Source: Planctomycetales bacterium (GTDB taxonomy: Bacteria; Planctomycetota; Phycisphaerae; SM23-33). From it: a DNA stretch of 15,969 nt. The DNA lies in NCBI GenBank assembly GCA_030673005.1, contig DAOVFI010000019.1:1-15969 (forward strand). The letters run 5' to 3'. The notes beneath the pieces were generated by a model, which was not told the DNA's origin, did not search any database, and worked only from the letters and a program-made list of their open reading frames with translations. Position 1 is the stretch's first letter, and each line of letters opens with the position of its first letter. Of this stretch, positions 6,661 through 12,680 are shown piece after piece. The position numbers were made by a program, and so were the translations under genes.

Positions 6661-7131
6661 TCAATTGTCAGTCTCACCGGCGGGTGAAATCCCGTCGCCG
6701 GCGTCCAGAACGTCTTCGCCGTAACTCGGCAGGGCTTGCTCAACGTAGCGCTCCCAATCCTCGGTAGGCCACAGTTCGATGTGGTCGCCCTTGCCCACCA
6801 AAGTTATGCTGTCGGAAATAATCGCCCGCTGCATGGATTTTTCCGGAAGCACCACACGCCCCTGCGCGTCGGGCTTGAGAACCCTCGCCAACGCAAACAG
6901 AAGATCAAACTTCTTGTTCCTTCGCGTGGGAAGAGGGCTGGGCTGAAGACTCGTAAGCAATCGACGATACTCCTGGTCCGGATACAACCACAGATGACGG
7001 TCGGGGCCGAGGATAAGATAAAAATCCCGCCCATCCCTGTCAGTATCAATCTGCTCACGCAATGCCGATGGGATGGCAAGTCTGTGCTTGGCGTCGATTG
7101 CCTGATTGAATTCGCCAACAAACAGTGCCAT
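6661..7131 (-). CDS. mraZ: Transcriptional regulator MraZ
   Basis: DNA-binding protein of the AbrB/MraZ fold and usual first gene of dcw clusters, where it represses its own operon in studied species. The 156-aa protein carries the two tandem MraZ modules: DAKHRLAIPSALR (about residues 13-25) and DAQGRVVLPEKSM (about 88-100). An acidic C-terminal tail follows. The ATG at 7131 is preceded by AGAGG at ~9 nt. The usual TGGG-type direct repeats that MraZ binds are not obvious in the upstream 200 bp. Confidence 0.96.
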   Translation of the reverse strand: MALFVGEFNQAIDAKHRLAIPSALREQIDTDRDGRDFYLILGPDRHLWLYPDQEYRRLLTSLQPSPLPTRRNKKFDLLFALARVLKPDAQGRVVLPEKSMQRAIISDSITLVGKGDHIELWPTEDWERYVEQALPSYGEDVLDAGDGISPAGETDN

Positions 7132-7448
7132 TGCATGGTCCTCTTCACCATTAATCGGTACGAGCAGGGAAATTACACCACTAATAGGGAAGGGGACAAG
7201 AGAAAAATATCGAGCAGGAAAAAATAACTGTACCTAACTGATTCCTAATATACACAACAAGTTTGAATCAACCGGGGCAGAAAGCACAAGATATAGAGAT
7301 AAAAAAAATTTTGTTTTTTCGTATTTTTCCTTCTTCCGGTAATGCCTGCAAGTCGTCTGACAGGATTTTCCGATTGCTTATACGTTGAAAGAACAGCGCC
7401 GAACTGCAATTATTTCGTTAGGCATCATCCACCAATCGCATTTACAAT
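7132..7448. promoter_or_regulatory. Divergent, AT-rich intergenic region upstream of mraZ
   Basis: A 317-bp gap between two divergently read genes, so it should hold both promoters. It is clearly richer in A and T than its surroundings (poly-A and poly-T runs at 7302-7330). CGAGCAGG occurs twice in direct orientation at 7161 and 7211, exactly 50 bp apart, which could be an operator pair. Candidate -35/-10 pairs exist on the minus strand (TTGATT near 7265) but with poor spacing, so I do not place a promoter precisely. Confidence 0.45.
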
Positions 7449-9413
7449 ATGCGTGTGAACGCAATACAGGGCAGATCGACCGTGGCTCATGGTCGCCGCG
7501 GCAAGGGCCGGCAAGTCGCCGCCGGCAAAGAATCTTTTCTGAAGTCCGCTCCCCTTCTGCGTCAGACACCGATTTTTCGTTCGGCGTTCTTTGTCATTGC
7601 CAATCTGGTCGGTTATTCGGCGGCAAACGCATTCCTGTATTACCTTTCAACGGGACGATGGACAGACTTCAGCCCGCACAGTTACCGCGCCGCTCTTGCG
7701 GCGCCGCTGAGCGAAATGCTCCTGCATCCGCTGAGCATTTTCTCCCAGCCGTGGTTGATGGTCGTCGGTGGGATGCTCGTGGCGGCGGTGGTATTCGTTC
7801 CGATCATAGTGGCGGTGTTGTACCGCCTGAGGATTTCGGCGTTATTCGTTCTGGTTGTTGCGGTGATCGCCCACGCGCCGCTGCTGTCGGGTTTCCTGGC
7901 GACAGGATGCCTCCTGGCCGGGCGCACCGGACTGAGACGCAGGCTCCCGTTTGCAGCGATTCTTGCGGGGCTTTGTCCTGCGATGATTTACCTCCAGTTC
8001 TTTTCTTTCGGCGACGAGCAGGCGCTCATGCCACTCCAGAGAGTTACGCTGCTGCTGGTTTTCGTTTCGGCACTGATAGCGGCGGTCCTTGCCGGGGCTG
8101 TAGTGCTGGTGCTGGCGAGACTGACGCGGTTTCGTCCGGGCGTAATCTGGCCGGTATTACTGGTCTTCCTGGCCGCACCGGTCTGGTTGTATTACGACAA
8201 AATCGGTCCCGCCGAACTCGATTACGCCCTTATCGCCGGGCGCGTCGGGCCTGGAGATGCGATTTTTTCGCCCCCGGATGCGGGCGACCTGGGTCGATAC
8301 CTTCCCCGAATTGCCGCCCAGCCTCAAAGCCGTCCCGCCTCACAACCCGGCAGCCGCCCGTCCTCACAACCCGGCGATACACTCGTCTCGCAACGCTTTA
8401 CCGCCCTGCGGGTCTCGGCAAGGATGGACCTGGACCACCGGCGAAAAGCCCTGATGGACGAATGCAGCGATTTTCTCCAGCGGTATCCCGACAGCGCCCG
8501 CGCCCCAGCCGTAACGTGGATCATGGTAACGGCAAAGGATGTTCGTATCGACAAACAGGCCTTGGCCGCCGGGTCCGTCAAGTACGTCTATGTCGGTCCC
8601 ACAGCCGAATCGAAAGGTGCCTGGGCCGACCTGGCCGAACGCTACTGTCTCTGCCCGCAGGCGTATGTCGCCCATCATCGACAGGGAGTTCAGGCAATCC
8701 GCGACGGTCGTCTCCGGAAAGGATACGATCACCTGCGCACCGCCCAGTCGCTGCTGATGACTCACCTGGCAGAACCGGAAACCGAGTTTCACGCCGGATG
8801 GTCCGAAGTGTTCGCGGCGACCGAGTCGCTTCCCGGACGGGAATACTACCGCAAGGTCCTCGCCGATAACGATATAATCATCTGGCTTATGGAGATAAAC
8901 AACGTCCGCCACGGCAGCGCCAAAAACACCGAAGCATTCAGGAATTACATGAGGCTCTGGCCGTTCATCGGCGCAGACAGTAAAGAACTGCTGAACCTGG
9001 CCGAAGGCTTCGGTGATACTGAACTGGACGACAATTTCCGCTTACAGGCGATCCTGGCCGACAAGGCGCACTCGCAGGACCCCTCGAAAACAGCTCGGGA
9101 TAATAAACTTGACCTCGCATTAAAACTTTCACAACCGGCCGGCGAAGTCAACGACGCCGCCATTGCGGCAAATTACGAACTCGGGCGACTCGCCCTCCGC
9201 CTGGCCGATACGCCCGACTGGTCGAAGATGAAACTGAAAACCGCCGAATACTATTTCGGAGTCGTCAAAAGCGCGCAGGAGAGTCCTTATCTGCCGGCGG
9301 CAAAGCAATACCTCGATCGCCTGAAAGCCGGGAAGAAAACACCTGCTCTAACACCGACTACCGCAACCGCACCGGCGCCGGCGTCCTTCGGACCGTTGTC
9401 CATCACCAGATGA
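7449..9413 (+). CDS. Multi-pass membrane protein with large soluble C-terminal region, function unknown
   Basis: A 654-aa protein. A basic N-terminus (about 1-40) is followed by about six transmembrane helices, near residues 45-66, 102-125, 129-158, 166-186, 199-225 and 232-249. A short repetitive linker (SRPASQPGSRPSSQPG, about 293-309) leads into a soluble, helix-rich region (about 315-640) that may hold TPR-like repeats (for example YELGRLALRLADTP and AAKQYLDRLKAG). I recognise no catalytic motif. The ATG at 7449 lacks a ribosome-binding site, so the start is uncertain; GTG 7455 is an alternative. The last few codons (LSITR and stop) are antisense to an IS630 remnant, so the native C-terminus was probably replaced. 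Confidence 0.8.
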   Translation: MRVNAIQGRSTVAHGRRGKGRQVAAGKESFLKSAPLLRQTPIFRSAFFVIANLVGYSAANAFLYYLSTGRWTDFSPHSYRAALAAPLSEMLLHPLSIFSQPWLMVVGGMLVAAVVFVPIIVAVLYRLRISALFVLVVAVIAHAPLLSGFLATGCLLAGRTGLRRRLPFAAILAGLCPAMIYLQFFSFGDEQALMPLQRVTLLLVFVSALIAAVLAGAVVLVLARLTRFRPGVIWPVLLVFLAAPVWLYYDKIGPAELDYALIAGRVGPGDAIFSPPDAGDLGRYLPRIAAQPQSRPASQPGSRPSSQPGDTLVSQRFTALRVSARMDLDHRRKALMDECSDFLQRYPDSARAPAVTWIMVTAKDVRIDKQALAAGSVKYVYVGPTAESKGAWADLAERYCLCPQAYVAHHRQGVQAIRDGRLRKGYDHLRTAQSLLMTHLAEPETEFHAGWSEVFAATESLPGREYYRKVLADNDIIIWLMEINNVRHGSAKNTEAFRNYMRLWPFIGADSKELLNLAEGFGDTELDDNFRLQAILADKAHSQDPSKTARDNKLDLALKLSQPAGEVNDAAIAANYELGRLALRLADTPDWSKMKLKTAEYYFGVVKSAQESPYLPAAKQYLDRLKAGKKTPALTPTTATAPAPASFGPLSITR

Positions 9414-9626
9414 ATCGTCGTGACCGACGCCGGGGTCTCGGCATCCGGGTATGTCCAGAAACGCAATGAACTCCTTTTGTCGCTTGCGATCGCAGTATCG
9501 GCCATAGACCTCGCTGCTCCGCGTGTCGAAGGCCGCGAATAATTGCAACGCCCCTTTCCGTTTGTACTGATGCTCCACGCGATTGGGCAACCGTTTGACA
9601 ACACGAGAGAAACGCCGTATTCTCAA
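9395..9626 (-). pseudogene. Remnant of an IS630-family transposase
   Basis: On the minus strand one frame reads HQYKRKGALQLFAAFDTR and RKRQKEFIAFLD, then homology continues one frame over as YPDAETPASVTTIHLVMDNG. This is the middle of an IS630-type DDE transposase: the YKR.GT..LFAA.D block, the RKRQ.EF..FL block and the second catalytic Asp in LVMDN. A frameshift near 9445 splits it, and it is truncated at both ends, with no N-terminal helix-turn-helix domain and no final catalytic Glu. No terminal inverted repeats are recognisable. It overlaps the 3' end of the plus-strand membrane protein gene. Confidence 0.75.
9595..9623 (+). promoter_or_regulatory. Promoter-like site upstream of the truncated tRNA
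   Basis: TTGACA (9595-9600) and TATTCT (9618-9623) are separated by 17 nt, an excellent sigma-70-type match, and lie 20 nt before the tRNA 5' end at 9643. The spacing matches that of the promoter in front of the intact copy. It suggests the broken tRNA was once expressed here, although the site overlaps or abuts the transposase remnant. Confidence 0.5.
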
Positions 9627-9642
9627 ATGGAAACAAACACAA

Positions 9643-9681
9643 ACGCCCGTAGCTCAACCGGACAGAGCAGCGGTCTTCTAA
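9643..9681 (+). pseudogene. Truncated tRNA-Arg(TCT), 5' half only
   Basis: Thirty-nine nucleotides match the first 39 of the intact tRNA-Arg at 15808 with a single difference in the D loop (C at 9663 versus T). The match covers the acceptor 5' strand (ACGCCCG), the D arm and the anticodon arm through the loop CTTCTAA, then stops abruptly; the 3' stem strand ACCGC and the T arm are missing. Joining 9681 to 15847 would restore a full cloverleaf. It marks one end of the signalling block. Confidence 0.85.
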
Positions 9682-9715
9682 TTCATTTCTGATGTTTTTC
9701 ATAAGTCCTTATTTA

Positions 9716-9731
9716 AAAGGATATTTCCTTT
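9716..9731 (-). terminator. Weak hairpin downstream of the 130-aa gene
   Basis: AAAGGA and TCCTTT form a 6-bp stem with a 4-nt loop. On the minus strand it is followed by TAAATAAGG. It lies about 65 nt past the stop of the 130-aa membrane protein gene and might end that transcript, but it is AT-rich and lacks a long T run. Confidence 0.25.
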
Positions 9732-9797
9732 GTTCATAAGCACTTGGAGGGACATTGGCAATGCCGCTGAATACCGCCTGAACCGCCTCAAACCGCT

Positions 9798-10190
9798 CTA
9801 CCGGTTGTCGCGACAACCGGCTGAATGTGGTCTTAGGGAATGGGATTCCCGATGCTTGATACTACGGGTCGGCCAGCGCCTTGGCCGGTCCTCTGTCCGA
9901 GCATTGCCGGAGAGTGCCTTTTTCCACCAATCATCTCGGGGTGGCATCTTTTTCTGTTCCGGCAAGGTTGGCGTTGTGAAGGAGGATGCACCATTGGGTG
10001 AATTCGGGCTGCGGGTCTCTGAACGGGAAGGTTCAGATGTATCGCTGCTATCATGGTGGGCCGATGTGTCAAAACGCCGGATTTGCCTGGAAATCCAGCC
10101 AAAGATGTCTGGGCTGTCTGGCTGCTGGCCGCAGTTGTACCCGACCAACCATGAGGCGGTGCAAAGAATGATAAACCCTAATTTCCTCAT
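9798..10190 (-). CDS. Small membrane-anchored protein, function unknown
   Basis: A 130-aa protein I do not recognise. I chose the ATG at 10190 because GGAGG lies 8 nt upstream and the protein then opens with a compact hydrophobic segment (MRKLGFIILCTASWLVGYNC), a signal anchor or possible signal peptide. The rest is hydrophilic and probably disordered (Ser, Pro, Arg rich), with a DDWWKKAL patch near residue 90. The frame is open 30 codons further upstream, but without a ribosome-binding site. It follows the PilZ gene by 90 bp on the same strand and may belong to its operon. The last codons lie in a 20-bp perfect palindrome (9801-9820). Confidence 0.6.
   Translation of the reverse strand: MRKLGFIILCTASWLVGYNCGQQPDSPDIFGWISRQIRRFDTSAHHDSSDTSEPSRSETRSPNSPNGASSFTTPTLPEQKKMPPRDDWWKKALSGNARTEDRPRRWPTRSIKHRESHSLRPHSAGCRDNR
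9801..9820. repeat. 20-bp perfect palindrome
   Basis: CCGGTTGTCG is directly followed by its own reverse complement, CGACAACCGG. It lies at the very 3' end of the 130-aa gene, immediately before the stop codon. With no loop and no T tract it is a poor terminator and looks more like a dimeric protein-binding site or a recombination scar. Confidence 0.6.
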
Positions 10191-10280
10191 ACGATTTCCC
10201 TCCAGGGGATCCTTCCACGGTAAGAACGCTTCCCCAACCCTTTGCATACTTGCCGGAACCGTCGCCGGGACGGGATTCAT

Positions 10281-10661
10281 TCAAGCAGCGCGATTGATTA
10301 CCGCCAGTCTCAGTCGCCGGCGGTGGGATCTTTCGGTCTCGTGAGAAGGCCGCAACCATGCCTGACAGGCATCAGGCGCAAGTAATCGGCAGGCCACCTT
10401 AATCTGTCCGTCTTCGATAAGTTGTGTGCGCACCACATGACAGATCGTCCGCTCTCTGGGATTCCTGCAGACCATCTCAATCTCTTCGCCGGCCTTGGGC
10501 GGTGCGCCCTGGATCACGATTGCGACTCCGGATCCCGAAGCGTCAACCAACCGGGCGTCTCGCCATTGATCCGACCTGCTGTGTCTCCAGGAAACCGGAA
10601 CACTCGCGTAGTGATTTCGTGTTTCATAACGGCGGTTCTGAAACGCCTTGCCTTTGGTCAT
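10281..10661 (-). CDS. PilZ domain protein (c-di-GMP receptor)
   Basis: A 126-aa single-domain protein. It carries both PilZ ligand motifs: RxxxR as RYETR (residues 11-15) and D/NxSxxG as DASGSG (40-45). Conservation of these residues predicts binding of cyclic di-GMP in the cytoplasm. The beta-barrel follows (about 20-110), with a basic C-terminal tail (HRRRLRLAVINRAA). The ATG at 10661 has an excellent AGGAGGT 6 nt upstream; an open 20-codon extension upstream is rejected. It lies 126 bp after the GGDEF-HD gene on the same strand, so the maker or breaker and the reader of c-di-GMP are probably cotranscribed. Confidence 0.85.
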   Translation of the reverse strand: MTKGKAFQNRRYETRNHYASVPVSWRHSRSDQWRDARLVDASGSGVAIVIQGAPPKAGEEIEMVCRNPRERTICHVVRTQLIEDGQIKVACRLLAPDACQAWLRPSHETERSHRRRLRLAVINRAA

Positions 10662-10696
10662 GATATTACCTCCTGCTCCTCCGTTGCCTCCAGGCT

Positions 10697-10716
10697 CCGG
10701 GGTGAGACTCCCCCGG
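10697..10716. repeat. Short GC hairpin between the GGDEF-HD and PilZ genes
   Basis: CCGGGG (10697-10702) and CCCCGG (10711-10716) can pair around an 8-nt loop, in the 126-bp spacer between the two minus-strand genes. There is no T tract. It could moderate read-through or protect mRNA. Confidence 0.3.
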
Positions 10717-10787
10717 CTCACTCCAGCGCCCCCAACGTCTATCTTCCTTCAGATAACAGCCTCTGCCGCTTTGGTCAGCACCGCCTC

Positions 10788-12338
10788 TCACGCCGCTTTG
10801 ACCTTGACCGAGCGAAGCGGCTCGATAGTATGGGCGGCAGCAACCACCTGCGGATCGAACTGCGCCCCGGATCCCCGTGTCAGTTCCGCAAGAGCCTCCT
10901 CATGCGAGCGGGCCGGCCTGTAGGGCCGTTCCTCCGTCATGGCTGTCAGCGCATCGGCCGCACAAATTATCCTGGCGCCCAGGCGCACAAAGGAATCCGT
11001 AGCGTAGGCCTGAGAGTAGGGCCGATGGTGGTCGCGAATACAGGCCGCCACCTCTCTGACGGTTCCCAGCTGTAGAGCCATGTCGGCGCCGAAGTCAGAA
11101 TGGCTGTTTATCACGGGCCACTGCTGCTTTGTTAAGGGGGCCTGCTGGGCCAGCAGATCTTCGGGAATCACGCTCTTGCCCAGATCGTGGAATAACCCGG
11201 CAAGTTGGAAGGTCTCCAGATTCTTCTTGGGTATGTCCATGACTTGCCCGAGTTTGTTCACTACGGCGCCTACTGTCTTGCAATGGTCCCACAGTTGCTG
11301 CTTTTGTGTCGGACCAAAGATGCCGTCGCAGGAGGCGAGGAACTCGATCCTGCGGCGGGCCGGATCGTCCGGACCGTCCCGTTGAATCTTCACCATTGCT
11401 TGCTCGACAGCCACCATGGGCCAGGTACAGATGCGATTGCGTCCTTGTCGCTTCGCAAGGTACATCGCCTGGTCGGTAAGGTCGATCATCTCTTGGCCCA
11501 TCTTCGTCGTTGGGAAATTGATAATACCCACACTGACGGTTACGTCGATATCCTTCCGGCCTGCACGGAAGCTCCTGTGCTCGATGTGGTTCTTGAGCCC
11601 TCTGGACCAGACCCATGCTTCACACAGGCCGGTCGAGCTGTGCAGGATAAGGAACTCGTCCCCACCCCATCGCAGCGCCGCATCTCCTCCGGACAGGCTC
11701 GTGCGTACCGTTTCGGCGATATCCTTCAGCAGGGTATCGCCGACCGCGTGGCCGTAAATGTCGTTGATCTCCTTGAAGTGGTCGATGTCCAGCATGATGC
11801 AGGACATTTTCCGGCGGCGGTCGCGCTGATAGGTTCCGTCTTGGAGCTGGCGGTCGAGGTAGCGGCGATTATACAGCCCTGTCAACTGGTCTGTCTCGGC
11901 CAGTCGGGCTAACTGACCCTGTCGGCGCTCAATCTTCCGCTGCTCAGCCCGCTTTTTTCCTGTCTTGCGGATCGCTACCTGGATACGCTGCCAGAGCATG
12001 TCGCCTTCCAGAGCCTCCGTCTTGGGGATGAAGTCCAGCGACCCGCTCCGGATGCTCGAAACCGCCACCTGCTGGGTTTCGCTGCTGGAGATCACCAGCG
12101 CCGGACAGCCGTGCAGGTCATTCTCAACGGCCCGGAGCAGTTCGTCCCCGTTGATGTCCGGAAGTTTGTAATCGACAAGCGCACAGTCAAATCGTTGCCG
12201 CTGAATAGCCTTTCTAAACTCATCCCCCGTGGAAACGACGCATACATCCACGAAAGGCCGATTTGTCACGAGGGCTTGCTTGAGAAGATTCTGATGTGCG
12301 GGGTCGTCTTCGACCAAGAGGATTCTTACGGGTTGCAC
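10788..12338 (-). CDS. Response regulator with GGDEF and HD (HD-GYP-like) domains
   Basis: A 516-aa cytoplasmic protein. The N-terminal receiver domain (about 3-125) has acidic pocket EDD (10-12), phospho-acceptor Asp56 (LVDYKLPD) and Lys106. The diguanylate cyclase domain (about 145-305) has DQLTGLYNRR, DIDHFKEIND and an intact GGDEF at 225-229. The usual product-inhibition RxxD ahead of it reads SGGD (216-219), so that site appears lost. The C-terminal HD domain (about 345-515) has HDLGK (384-388), His413, His437-His438, ADALTAMTEERPYR and FDP like HD-GYP phosphodiesterases, but the GYP signature is missing. Start is GTG 12338 with GGAGGA upstream. It is divergent from the sensor kinase gene; the kinase or its partner regulator may control it. 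Confidence 0.9.
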   Translation of the reverse strand: MQPVRILLVEDDPAHQNLLKQALVTNRPFVDVCVVSTGDEFRKAIQRQRFDCALVDYKLPDINGDELLRAVENDLHGCPALVISSSETQQVAVSSIRSGSLDFIPKTEALEGDMLWQRIQVAIRKTGKKRAEQRKIERRQGQLARLAETDQLTGLYNRRYLDRQLQDGTYQRDRRRKMSCIMLDIDHFKEINDIYGHAVGDTLLKDIAETVRTSLSGGDAALRWGGDEFLILHSSTGLCEAWVWSRGLKNHIEHRSFRAGRKDIDVTVSVGIINFPTTKMGQEMIDLTDQAMYLAKRQGRNRICTWPMVAVEQAMVKIQRDGPDDPARRRIEFLASCDGIFGPTQKQQLWDHCKTVGAVVNKLGQVMDIPKKNLETFQLAGLFHDLGKSVIPEDLLAQQAPLTKQQWPVINSHSDFGADMALQLGTVREVAACIRDHHRPYSQAYATDSFVRLGARIICAADALTAMTEERPYRPARSHEEALAELTRGSGAQFDPQVVAAAHTIEPLRSVKVKAA

Positions 12339-12680
12339 GGTTTCTTCCTCCGTTTAATCCCCAACCCTCTTCCTCTTCCACCGCTATCGACACATCAATA
12401 ACCCGTCTTGATTGTAATGTGGACTTTTTCCATAAAAGAAGTGGCTGGGTGGACTTATGGCGATTATGCAGTTCAGGAGAATCAGGCAAGGATGTGCGAT
12501 ATTTCGGAATATCCCGTTTCGTCCGACTTGTGGGAATTTGAATCCTTCCTGGATTCGGGTCTCCCTGCAATTCCGTCCAGCCCGGTTCTCTGCCACTTTT
12601 AGTAATCAAGTCGAACCACCAGTATGTCGAAACGAAACAAATAGGACTCGGGGATTTGGGGCCGAAATGAAGAAGAGAAT
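12339..12680. promoter_or_regulatory. Divergent intergenic region between the GGDEF-HD and kinase genes
   Basis: A 342-bp gap with no gene I can support. It must hold promoters for both directions. The best plus-strand candidate is TTGATT (12408-12413) and CATAAA (12431-12436) with a 17-nt spacer, which would leave a leader of over 200 nt to the kinase ATG at 12681. I see no riboswitch, tandem operator or strong hairpin. Confidence 0.35.

Noticed and set aside
6404..6664. Short frames on both strands within the mraZ-distal spacer
   Set aside because: They arise from the symmetry of the palindromic element and include no good start site.
7132..7330. MraZ-box (TGGG-type direct repeats) upstream of mraZ
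   Set aside because: No regularly spaced TGGG repeats are present on either strand in the upstream region.
7385..8869. 494-codon plus-strand frame overlapping the membrane protein
   Set aside because: Rich in Arg, Pro, Gly and Ser with no domain pattern; the overlapping frame has proper transmembrane helices.
9403..9702. Minus-strand frame over the half tRNA (RNELEDRCSVRLSYGR)
   Set aside because: Same artefact: antisense of the tRNA 5' half joined to a wrong frame of the IS630 remnant.
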